Positions 56,339 to 64,000 of a stretch of 64,000 bases of DNA are shown here, piece after piece (position 1 is the stretch's first letter; each line of letters opens with the position of its first letter). The notes beneath the pieces are model-generated. The model saw nothing but the letters and a program-made list of their open reading frames with translations, had not been told where the DNA came from and did not search any database. The stretch is from Microvirga rosea (GTDB taxonomy: Bacteria > Pseudomonadota > Alphaproteobacteria > Rhizobiales > Beijerinckiaceae), in the NCBI RefSeq assembly GCF_020595095.1, contig NZ_JAJDOP010000008.1, positions 1-64,000 on the forward strand, read 5' to 3'. The position numbers and the translations under genes are program-made.

Positions 56339-57595
56339 TTACTGTCCGTACTCGCCGGTGTTGCGCAGCAGCGTGTTGACCTTGGCGACACGGTCCTTCG
56401 CCATATCGCCGATTTGCGGCGACTCGCCCTTCGTGTTGATCGATTCGATAACGATCTCGCCGATCAGGTCGCGTGCCTCGCCAACGGCACTCATGAAGGG
56501 ACGGTCGGTCGGATAGCCGTTCTTCGCCACGAAAGCACGTGTCTCGACGAGGCCGGGATCGACCTTGGCGACGACAGCCGGATCCTCCCACACAGACGTC
56601 CGTGCCATCGTGATGTTGGCGCCCATCGCCTTGGCGGCGAGTTCCTTGCTGGTGGCCCATTCGAGGAAGGTCTTCGCCAGATCCTTCTTCTTCGACTGGC
56701 TGGCTATGGCGATTCCCCAGGAGGTTGCGTAGAACGGGGAATTCGTCTTGGGCCCGGCAGGGAAATTGGCGATGCCGATTTTGTCCGCTCCGAGTGACGT
56801 CTTCGCAGGATCGGTCAGCTGGCCATAGAAGACGGACGCGTCAGTCCACATCGCGACACGGCCCGCCTGGAACAGTGGCAGGATGTTCTCCCACGACATG
56901 GACGTCACGCCGCGGGGGCCATAGCTCCCGACGATTTTGCCGTAATAGCGAAAGCCATCAACAGCTTCCTTCGAGTCGAAAACCGCTACGCCCTTGTCGA
57001 GATACTGACCACCGAAATTATAGATATAGCTGGAAAGCTGGGTTACGGCCGCCGCGCCCTTGCCACGGGAAGCAAAGCCTGCCACGCCGCCGGTATTGAG
57101 CTTCTCCGCAGCGGCCGCCAACTCGTCGAAATTCGTCGGGACCTTGATGCCCGCGGCCGCAAGAAGGTCCTTACGATAGAACAGAACCTGCCATTCGGTG
57201 ACGAGCGGAACGATGTTCGGCTTGCCGTCATATGTAACGATGCTGACTGTGTTGGCCGGGTAATCCGAGAAATCATAACCGGCCAGTGGTTCGTACCACT
57301 TATTTTTCGCGAAGAGCTTTCCGTCCTGCAGCGGTCGAGTCATGAACACATCGACCGATGATGAATTCGTGGCGAACTCGGTGGTCAATTTGGTCGTAAG
57401 CTGGCTTTCCTGCAAACTCTCAACATTGACCTTGATACCGCTCTGCTTCTCGAATTGCGGAATCTCCGCCTTGAGAATATCGCCATACGGATGGTTGGCC
57501 AGAAGAACACGTATTTCCTTTGTCTGCGCCAGCGCGCCTCCGCTCAGGCTTAGTCCGAGTGCCACAGTCAGGCCGAATTTCAAAATCGTTCTCAT
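56339..57595 (-). CDS. Family 1 sugar-binding protein of the CUT1 importer
   Basis: Protein of 418 aa from MRTILKFGLTVALGLSLSGG, with a signal peptide cut after ALAQ. SBP_bac_1 segments include FEKQSGIKVNVESLQESQLT and KKDLAKTFLEWATSKELAAK. GGGAGGA lies upstream of ATG 57595. It binds a sugar or polyol in the periplasm; which one cannot be read. Confidence 0.93.
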   Translation of the reverse strand: MRTILKFGLTVALGLSLSGGALAQTKEIRVLLANHPYGDILKAEIPQFEKQSGIKVNVESLQESQLTTKLTTEFATNSSSVDVFMTRPLQDGKLFAKNKWYEPLAGYDFSDYPANTVSIVTYDGKPNIVPLVTEWQVLFYRKDLLAAAGIKVPTNFDELAAAAEKLNTGGVAGFASRGKGAAAVTQLSSYIYNFGGQYLDKGVAVFDSKEAVDGFRYYGKIVGSYGPRGVTSMSWENILPLFQAGRVAMWTDASVFYGQLTDPAKTSLGADKIGIANFPAGPKTNSPFYATSWGIAIASQSKKKDLAKTFLEWATSKELAAKAMGANITMARTSVWEDPAVVAKVDPGLVETRAFVAKNGYPTDRPFMSAVGEARDLIGEIVIESINTKGESPQIGDMAKDRVAKVNTLLRNTGEYGQ

Positions 57596-57870
57596 TTTTC
57601 CTCCCATCGAAGCGGTGAAGCCCCAAGCTTGCCTGATATTGGATTCTGTAACAGACAGCCTCGGAGCCAGTCACTGCAGGATTGCGTGTACTTCATATAG
57701 TCGCATATCTGGGGCAGCAAGCAGCTGCTGCAAGCGTGCCACACCAGTAGCGCCATGTCCTTCAAGCTTATCGCTAGCGAAATGCCGTTGGCCCGAGCGA
57801 CGTCCTCGCGCTCGCGTCAACCATGTGAAGCTGACAACCGATGTGCGTGGCTCCCCCAAGGACAGGCGGG

Positions 57871-58582
57871 GATCGACATCGAACGAGGTCGCGGTTGTAG
57901 CCGTGGAGCGGGTGTGGCCCCAGGCGCCGAAGCCTTCGCCCCACAGAGCATAGCGCGGCGCAACGGGAACCGGGGCCACCGCCACCGGGGCCCTTGTCTG
58001 GCCGGGGCGATCGGCGGCGAAGGCGGCGCCATAGGGGCCCTGGGCCAGAGAGGGCAGGGCCGGGCCGGTGAGCGGCTGGCGCAGGCGGGTCAGAAGCGCC
58101 TCGCGCACCAGCCGCTCCTGCTCATAGGCCACGCTGACGGCCGAGGCATGGGCCTCGCCGGACAAGGCATCAAAGGCCTGGCGGGCGCCGGCAACGCTGG
58201 CGCCGAGCACGGTGTTGTAGAGCCGGTGGCCGGGCCGCAGCGCATCGATGGCATCGGCGGTGCGGTACTGGTTCTCCGACAGCGCCACGGAATGGAAGGC
58301 GAGGGGATTGGTCGGCGGTTGGGGCGGAGCCGGCGTTACCGGATCTGGCGTGGCCGACTTGCGCCGCATGGTCAGGGTGACGGCGTCGGTCGCGTAGCCG
58401 AGGGTGGGGGAGATGAAGGCGAACTCGGCGCTTTGCGTGCCGGCGAAGGTGCCGGTGACGCCGCCCTGGGCGGTGAGGATGGTGTAGGGGGTGTTCTCGA
58501 CAAAGTTGATGCCCTGGTCGGGCAGCACCTGGACCGTGCCGCCAGTGAGCGTCGCAGTGCCGGTGGCGGCAAGGCGGTCGTT
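57871..58582 (-). pseudogene. Autotransporter fragment (end of passenger plus start of beta-barrel)
   Basis: The minus frame carries 237 residues typical of large Rhizobiales autotransporters: DQGINFVENTPYTILTAQGG near the passenger end, the helical linker region and then YALWGEGFGAWGHTRS, the first barrel strand. The remaining ~250 barrel residues are missing, and the frame continues into unrelated sequence to 57671. Both ends are therefore cut. The frame itself is open from 58783, but residues before 58582 are not family-like. Confidence 0.7.
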
Positions 58583-58660
58583 GAATAAATCTGTATCTTC
58601 CGCGATACGAGGTTCGGAAGTCTGATCTCGGTCCACAACTTGATAGCCAGTAGAGAATCG

Positions 58661-59182
58661 ATGGCGGTTCCCCAGAATAAAGACGAGCTCTTGAAAGCAA
58701 TAAACTCGAAATTTGATAAGCTGATTAAAGATCTGAATGCTGTTCCGGCGGAATTGACCGGAGAAGCCAGCATGGAAGGACACGTCAAGGGAGCGCGGAT
58801 GAGCGTTTCTAATTTGGTCTCCTATCTCATTGGCTGGAATGAACTGGTTCTCAAATGGATGGAAAGAGACGCTCTCGGGAAGCCAATCGACTATCCCGAC
58901 ACCGGTTTCAAAGGAAACGAGCTGAGCAAGCTCGCGCAGAAATTTTACCGGGACTATGAGGAGCTTAGTTATCCGCAGCTGCTCGACCGTCTCAGTGCTG
59001 CGAAACTAAGGATCGTTTCCCTCATCGAAAGCCACGATAATGCTGATCTCTACGGGCGCCAATGGTACGGACGGTGGGCGATGGGCAGGATGATTCAGTT
59101 CAATACCTCCTCGCCCTATGACAATACGCGTGGCCGGCTGCGAACTTGGCTAAAAGCAAAAGGCGTTTCATGCAATGTTTGA
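58661..59182 (+). CDS. ClbS/DfsB-family four-helix protein
   Basis: Protein of 173 aa from MAVPQNKDELLKAINSKFDK. The family pattern is complete: SMEGHVKGARMSVSNLVSYL, LIGWNELVLKWM and the C-terminal NTSSPYDNTRGRLRTWLK. ClbS in Escherichia coli protects against colibactin by hydrolysing its cyclopropane; most homologues have no known role. It stands alone next to the autotransporter remnant. Confidence 0.88.
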   Translation: MAVPQNKDELLKAINSKFDKLIKDLNAVPAELTGEASMEGHVKGARMSVSNLVSYLIGWNELVLKWMERDALGKPIDYPDTGFKGNELSKLAQKFYRDYEELSYPQLLDRLSAAKLRIVSLIESHDNADLYGRQWYGRWAMGRMIQFNTSSPYDNTRGRLRTWLKAKGVSCNV

Positions 59183-59646
59183 CCGTCGACCACCGGCGAC
59201 TGTAATTCCAGCCGTATGCCGTCTACTCTTTGGTGCAAGTCTTGCATCCCGACATGTTCGCTATGCCATGTACTGAAGTTGTCGCTGGGATTAAATGGGA
59301 ACTCTACGGAATTTCTTTCTGGTTTGAGCCAAAAGCTAACGTTCAGCCAAAACAGAGCAGAGATACCCAAATACGCGAGCTGCGGTTGAAGTGTTTGGAG
59401 CAATTTTTCCTGTGCCGTGAACTAGGTCATTGATTTCTGCGAAGCCCCTGTGAGCTTTTCCATCCTGATCCAGACCGTGTCGACCCTTGAAGCCCTCTCG
59501 CGGCTGTAAAGCGACACTGGTCGCTCTTTTGCTTGCACAAGGTCGTAAGTCGGCGTCGCGCCAAAGCGGCCCTTTGCCCATTTTCAAGAGAGTAGTCGAT
59601 ATGAGTACCCTTGAGAGCACCGGCCCTGCCGGGAGCCTCCTCAGCC
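59183..59646. other. Intergenic stretch without recognised gene
   Basis: This 464-bp gap separates convergent genes. The open frames are shadows or lack family features. I see nothing supported. Confidence 0.4.
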
Positions 59647-60825
59647 TTAGAGTAAGAAGTTGTCTTGGGTGAAGGTGTGCCAGCCGAGCAGCTTGATGGC
59701 GAAATCTGCGCTTCCATCACCGTTGGTGTCGCCCGAGACGTAGGTATTGCGGTCCGCCAGATGGTAGACATGCAGCTCGCCCGCCACGTGGTGAAAGCGC
59801 TCGGTACCGATGAAGGTGAACGGCTGATCCCCTTCGACGAGAGCATTGGCGTCGATGGGCGTGAGAACGATCCTGTCTGCCCCGTGCTCGAAATCCACGA
59901 CAATGTCGCCGCGGGCCTCTCTCACGTCGGCGAACACGAACCTGTCGTTGCCGGCGCCACCGATCAGCACGTCCGAGCCGCCCCTGCCGTTCAGGGTGTC
60001 GTTCAGCGCGCCGCCATCCAAAGTGTTGCTGGCGGGATTCCCCAGCAGCCAGTTGTGAAGGGAATTGCCGGTGCCGTTGATGCTCTCAGTCCCCGTCAGC
60101 GTCAGATTCTCCACCACCTGCCCGGCGAGGGAATAACTGATGGTGCTGTAAATTGTGTCGTCGCCTTCCTCTGCCTTCTCGTACACTTGATCGCCGGGAT
60201 GATCGACGTAGTAGACGTCATTGCCTGTGCCACCATGCATTGCATCTGCACCCGCCTTGCCATCGAGTACGTCGTATCCTGCGTACCCGTAGAGGGTGTC
60301 GTCACCGTCAGTGCCGTTGAGCCGGTCATTCGCACTCGTGCCGGAGATGATTCGGCCGGAGGCGGGCGCGATGCTGACATCGTCGGGCTCGGCGCGCTCG
60401 GTGGCGTTCGGGGTGCCGAAGTTCTGCGTGACGAACACGACCTTGTAGCCGTTGATGGTGCCTTCCTTGAGGCCGATGCCGATCTCCTCGAACGAGCCGT
60501 TGACGATGTTCGCGTAATGGCCCGGCGAGTTCATGAGATTGGTGTGCAGCTGACGAACGGTGGCCTCGGTCAGGTCGCCGCTCACATAGGCGATGTTTTC
60601 GCCCCAGCCCTGCGCGCCGTAGCCCGCGGACGCCATGCGCTCGCCGGGGCTCGAGCCGTTCACGCCCGTATGGGAGAAGGTGTCGGTCGCGTCCATCCAG
60701 GCGCTGTGCGCATCGGACGAATCAAGAAGTTCGCCATCAAACGTCAAAGCCCGCGCGCCCGTATCGGCACGTGCCTCGTTCACGAATTGAAGGTAAAGAG
60801 TCTCCAGGCTCGTTGGCGCGCTCAT
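59647..60825 (-). CDS. Secreted CAP-domain protein with RTX calcium-binding repeats
   Basis: Protein of 392 aa. Residues 5-140 are a CAP/SCP domain (LYLQFVNEARADTG, GWGENIAYVSG, MNSPGHYANIVNGSFEEIGIG), with the CAP His/Glu residues present. Residues 165-330 hold RTX nonapeptides (GTDGDDTLYG, GKAGADAMHGGTGNDVYYVD, GRGGSDVLIGGAGNDRFVF). The aromatic/hydrophobic C-terminal end lacks a Sec signal at the other end, so type I secretion is expected. The protein folds on binding Ca2+ outside the cell. Its function may be in peptidoglycan, sterol or lipid binding; not known. Confidence 0.9.
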   Translation of the reverse strand: MSAPTSLETLYLQFVNEARADTGARALTFDGELLDSSDAHSAWMDATDTFSHTGVNGSSPGERMASAGYGAQGWGENIAYVSGDLTEATVRQLHTNLMNSPGHYANIVNGSFEEIGIGLKEGTINGYKVVFVTQNFGTPNATERAEPDDVSIAPASGRIISGTSANDRLNGTDGDDTLYGYAGYDVLDGKAGADAMHGGTGNDVYYVDHPGDQVYEKAEEGDDTIYSTISYSLAGQVVENLTLTGTESINGTGNSLHNWLLGNPASNTLDGGALNDTLNGRGGSDVLIGGAGNDRFVFADVREARGDIVVDFEHGADRIVLTPIDANALVEGDQPFTFIGTERFHHVAGELHVYHLADRNTYVSGDTNGDGSADFAIKLLGWHTFTQDNFLL

Positions 60826-60867
60826 TATAGTGCCGATCTCTTGTTCAGATGGTGCGAGCTTCTGATC

Positions 60868-60888
60868 TATCTTCCAAGCTGGAAGATA
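60868..60888. promoter_or_regulatory. Perfect palindrome upstream of the CAP-RTX gene
   Basis: TATCTTCCA-AGC-TGGAAGATA: 9-bp perfect arms with a 3-base spacer, 43-63 bp upstream of the CAP-RTX start. It is a good candidate operator for a dimeric regulator that I cannot name. Confidence 0.5.
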
Positions 60889-61393
60889 AATTGAGAATAT
60901 CGCTCCCTGAAATCATAAACAAAATCGAGTATATGATTCAAAATTACTGTATTGTCTTTTAAATAGTTTTAATTCCGAAATATATTTCTCAATATCTCTT
61001 AGGAAATTTCGCGCCATTATATTGGCTCGATTTTGTTGGGAGCCACACGGCTACGAATACCTTTTCTTTGAGGATGGGAGCGACAGCCTGCGGAGCACTA
61101 CGAGAATGTCCGGCCCCGAGCTAACAGGAGCAACTGGTCGTGGATATCAGGCCTTGCTCGCGATCATTAGCGACTGGGTGACAACTCATCACTCATGACG
61201 TGAGGCGGTGCTGCTCTCACTCCTGGGCCGCAGTGACCCGGCGGCCGCTAGGCACCAACAGTCCCTCCAGTCAGCTCAAGGTGGCATCAAGGATCATGGC
61301 GACTAAAATCGCGTAAACTGCGATGCGGTCGGACCGAGCACAGTGCCCGCCAACATTACAATCGTTCAGACGCCAAGAGTGGGGCTGTTGTTT

Positions 61394-61415
61394 GCGCTGC
61401 CTGTGTGGGCAGCGC
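61394..61415. terminator. Hairpin downstream of the L,D-transpeptidase-like gene
   Basis: GCGCTGCC (61394-61401), 6-base loop, GGCAGCGC (61408-61415). It lies 22 bp after the stop of the minus-strand gene. There is no clear T-tract. Confidence 0.45.
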
Positions 61416-61437
61416 CCGGACCGGACTGGCGCCGTTC

Positions 61438-62148
61438 CTATGCAGGCAGCACGACCACCTTTGTCTTGACCGGCGTTCGCGAATACAGGTGCATCATGTC
61501 CTGAGTGAGGAGGCCGACGCAGCCGCTTGTGATGCCTGTGCCAATCGATTCGACGTCGAGGCTGGCATAAATCGTGTAGAGTGTGTAAGCGCCGTTCTGA
61601 TAGAGATAAAGCGTGCGGGCACCGAGCGGATTGTCAAGACCGCCCGGCATGCCGCGGGCGTATTTGGCCGCTTCGGGCTGGCGCCGGATCATCTCCTTAG
61701 GCGGGGTCCAGGTTGCCCATTCGGCCTTGCGCCCGACATAAGCATCACCGCTCCACCGAAACCCGTCCCGGCCGACATTGGCGCCATAGCGTGTAGCGTT
61801 CCCACCGTCCTCGATGCGGTAAACGTAGTAATTGGCAGGGTCGACGATAATCGTACCGGGAACCTCTTTAGTATCGTAGCGAACTGTGCGGCGATAATAT
61901 TTCGGATCGACCTTGCTGACATCGATCGCCGGGATGGGGAATTTCTCGTCCGGCACCGGGCCGTAGACCTTTGCCGCCTCGGCAAGGCTCATGCTGTCGG
62001 ATGTCGCGCACCCAGCCAGCCCCAGCGCGCCGACGCCGAGGGCGGAGCCGACCAGAAACGACCGGCGGTTGATAAGTCCCGCCTGACGCCCGGGCAAATT
62101 TCCCTCGCCGATTTCTCCAGCACCGGCATCATTACCGTTCATGACCAT
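61438..62148 (-). CDS. L,D-transpeptidase-like (YkuD) lipoprotein with altered catalytic motif
   Basis: Protein of about 236 aa from ATG 62148. N-terminal Tat motif NRRSFLVG leads into a hydrophobic stretch and lipobox LAGC (Cys47), so it is a Tat-exported lipoprotein. The YkuD domain follows (VPGTIIVDPANYYVYRIEDG, NPLGARTLYLYQN), ending in SIGTGITSGCVGLL with nucleophile Cys210. Where relatives have an IHGT segment this protein has IYAS (Tyr194), and the Arg after SGC-V is Gly. It may be weak or inactive as a cross-linking enzyme. The frame is open to 62253. Confidence 0.83.
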   Translation of the reverse strand: MVMNGNDAGAGEIGEGNLPGRQAGLINRRSFLVGSALGVGALGLAGCATSDSMSLAEAAKVYGPVPDEKFPIPAIDVSKVDPKYYRRTVRYDTKEVPGTIIVDPANYYVYRIEDGGNATRYGANVGRDGFRWSGDAYVGRKAEWATWTPPKEMIRRQPEAAKYARGMPGGLDNPLGARTLYLYQNGAYTLYTIYASLDVESIGTGITSGCVGLLTQDMMHLYSRTPVKTKVVVLPA

Positions 62149-63774
62149 GATTTGGCAGTTCCTATGTCCTATTGCCCGACGAGAAAATACTCCGGCATAC
62201 ACCGCTGAACGTCTTGCTGAGCTGAGATTGCCGTCACACGGCTCAATTGGCAAGCCCGGGCCTCCCCTGGGCGGGTTTTGCTAAACTCTCGAAGCCGAGA
62301 ATGAACTGTCAGGAGGAGGTCAGCCCAGTGCCGAGCTCGGACGGCCGATCCTAGTATTCTCAAATCAATGGGGGGTGCAGGGGCGCTCGATTATAAGGAA
62401 GATGGGCAGTGCCAGTAGCGCACAAGACAAGGTAAGTCGTGACAGACTGCGCCTTAGTTGGCCTGAAGGGCAGCGAAGAGAGGAGATGTGCGTCGGCTCC
62501 TGGCCGCGCAGGTCAGGAAGGCGAGACTATCCATCAGGGGCTGCGGCAGATCCCAAAGGCTTCTATTCGCTCCTTGAGCGGATCGCGCCCAGTGACAGAG
62601 TTGCCCCGAATAGCACTCTCCAGCGACCTGGTTCCACCCCAAGGCCGCGTAGGGCCGTTGTAAACCTTCCATGGGCATCCGGCGTATAAGGGCTGGAGAA
62701 GGCGTCAATGGAGGCGCATCGGCATACCCAGTGGTATGCGGCCTTACTGATCAAACGGGCCATTTGCCGATGACAGTGAACTTGGACCTTCTAGTCTGAT
62801 TGCGCGATTTGATGCTGCAAATCACGAATTCACCAGACAGCGCATACAGACTTTGCTCCGCTGGCACATATCGCTCCTCTGCTAATGCTTCTTAAAAGAA
62901 CTTCCATATTCCGTCGGCCGGTGCAGCAATACGAGAGTCTACGAAGAGCGTACCACGTAGAAAGATCAGTGATTTCGTCGTGCGGACGATTTCACAATCA
63001 GCTGTAAGAAAGTCCCTAGTTTTAACCGCAGAGATAAACCGGAGGCCTAGTTGGATTGTTACTTGGGCTCTCAAACCAGGTTGCTCGTAATCGAAGCCAG
63101 CGCTCTTGGAGCCGTGCAGTCTACAAGAGTCAGTCCGAGTAGTACGATCACTCCGCCGTTAACGCAGTTGGTATTTCTTTGACGTACGTCCGATCCATCC
63201 AGGTTGCGCACCTCGGTTGTATATCGGAGCGTCTTGCGAACGCATCCAGCGGTTTTGCGAGAGCCAGATCTGTTCGATAAGATCGGAACTATCGCGAACC
63301 GGCGTGAGCCGTTGCGTCGGGAGCTTGCTAGAACCCGCGTGTGGATCCTTGCGAATAGCGATCGCCTGCAGCGATCTGGACGTTTCTGGCGACGCGGTCC
63401 GCCTGACCTGTCTTTGATAATGCGATCGAGGCGCGGCAGCAGGATTTGGCGCGCAGCGACGTTCGTTTCATACTGTTGGGCGATCAGCGGACGGACTGAC
63501 CGCGCTTCGACACCGTGCCATGCGACGCCCATTGCTCAGCTGCTGCCGACCGCCTCCCTCGATGCGTTGCTCGGTCCCGGATTGCGTATGATCGGCTGAA
63601 AGCAAGCTGAAGGTGCGGACTATCCGGGCTCTTCGCATCAGCAGATGGCGCTTCGGCGCAGCTACGAGGAGGCCAATGCGTTGCGAAACATGGCGCGCAA
63701 CGATGCGGTATGTTCGACGACCTGAACGCCGTCGCCGCTGCCTGAACGCCGACAACATCAATTCAGGTTTGCGC
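62149..63774. other. About 1.6 kb without intact gene
   Basis: Many short frames, the longest 153 codons on the minus strand (63071-63532), but none has a family signature. Between 63230 and 63480 protein-like pieces appear in different plus frames (FCESQICSIRSELSRTGVSR, then PVFDNAIEARQQDLARSDVR), as expected for a gene broken by frameshifts. I cannot name it. Confidence 0.45.
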
Positions 63775-64000
63775 CTAACGGAGAGGCTCATCTCCCCATC
63801 CGGACACGGATTTGACGATCATAAACTCTTCAAGGCCCCAGACACCGCCCTCACGGGCACCCCCGGAGTGCAGAACACCGCCGAAGGGAGCTCCTGCGCC
63901 ACGTGGCTGTCCGTTCATCTCGACCATTCCCGAACGCAACCGCCGCGCTACGCGGTTTCGCTTCTCACCATTCTGGCTTTGCACGTAGTTCGTGAGACCG
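63775..64000 (-). CDS. Aldehyde dehydrogenase, C-terminal end (partial)
   Basis: The frame runs off the window end, giving the last 75 codons: GLTNYVQSQNGEKRNRVARR, then LRSGMVEMNGQPRGAGAPFG, GGAREGGVWGLEEFMIVKSV and SGW. These are the oligomerisation and C-terminal segments of NAD(P)-dependent aldehyde dehydrogenases. In relatives the GGxKQSG motif is usual; here it reads GGVLHSGG, a deviation. The catalytic Cys and Glu are outside the window. Confidence 0.88.
   Translation of the reverse strand, partial: GLTNYVQSQNGEKRNRVARRLRSGMVEMNGQPRGAGAPFGGVLHSGGAREGGVWGLEEFMIVKSVSGWGDEPLR

Larger units (their letters stand above)
60826..61437. other. AT-rich intergenic region with palindrome and hairpin
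   Basis: About 610 bp between the CAP-RTX gene and the L,D-transpeptidase-like gene. From about 60890 to 61030 it is strikingly AT-rich against a GC-rich background. It holds the palindrome at 60868-60888 and a hairpin at 61394-61415. No coding frame is supported. Confidence 0.5.

Noticed and set aside
57755-58588. 277-codon plus-strand frame rich in Gly and Arg
   Set aside because: It is antisense to the autotransporter fragment, and low-complexity composition gives no protein family.
59665-60894. 409-codon plus-strand frame
   Set aside because: It is antisense to the CAP-RTX gene. The regular pattern comes from the RTX repeats read backwards.

Overview
The window reads as chromosome of an alphaproteobacterium of the Rhizobiales. 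A Microvirga/Methylobacterium-type organism is my best guess from protein flavour, but no rRNA or other marker is present. Support comes from the direct-repeat LexA box (GAAC-N7-GAAC), the imuA-imuB-dnaE2 cassette, a dmeRF metal operon, many divergent LysR regulators and a GC-rich composition. I saw no rRNA, tRNA, CRISPR array or intact insertion sequence.

Region 1 (1-1140): the 3' part of an HlyD-type type I secretion adaptor and a strong hairpin. Region 2 (1141-11857): a minus-strand operon in transcription order: family-5 peptide-binding protein, two Dpp/Opp permeases, class C beta-lactamase-fold hydrolase, alpha-oxoamine-synthase-like PLP enzyme, M55 (DppA-type) D-aminopeptidase. A divergent LysR gene and a plus-strand pair of Dpp ATPases go with it. 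Region 3 (12226-22235): LysR, DadA-like FAD oxidoreductase, a second complete peptide ABC transporter (SBP, two permeases, two ATPases), a class A beta-lactamase-fold hydrolase and a second DadA-like oxidase. Regions 2 and 3 together look like a 21-kb locus for importing and dismantling peptides that probably contain D-amino acids or related amides. This is one of the two most interesting parts of the window.

Region 4 (22420-27834): SOS mutagenesis cassette imuA-imuB-dnaE2 with a LexA box on its promoter. Region 5 (28409-31720): single-domain response regulator, Crp/Fnr regulator with a coupled small protein, and a PAS histidine kinase. Region 6 (31886-37668): metal-resistance genes (dmeR-dmeF for Co/Ni, a copper-type HMA protein, a DUF411 protein, chrB-like/chrA for chromate) plus a small acidic protein that resembles a phospholipase A2-like domain. 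Region 7 (38051-45483): a decayed GFA gene, O-methyltransferase with DHA2 efflux pump, ECF sigma/anti-sigma pair, type III polyketide synthase with a methyltransferase remnant, and a LysR/quinone-oxidoreductase scar.

Region 8 (45722-50626): a small exported protein and a 1439-aa protein whose C-terminal third looks like the pore and TcB-binding part of a Tc-toxin A subunit, with no TcB/TcC partner here. It is the second main candidate for something undescribed. Region 9 (51524-57595): EamA exporter with divergent LysR, an LssY_C-domain protein, and a sugar ABC importer interrupted by an odd G/C homopolymer block. Region 10 (57871-64000): autotransporter fragment, ClbS/DfsB-family protein, secreted CAP-RTX protein, Tat/lipoprotein L,D-transpeptidase-like protein, about 1.6 kb of apparently decayed DNA, and the 3' end of an aldehyde dehydrogenase. 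From 31 kb on, intact operons alternate with gene remnants, as in an accessory region of a large replicon.
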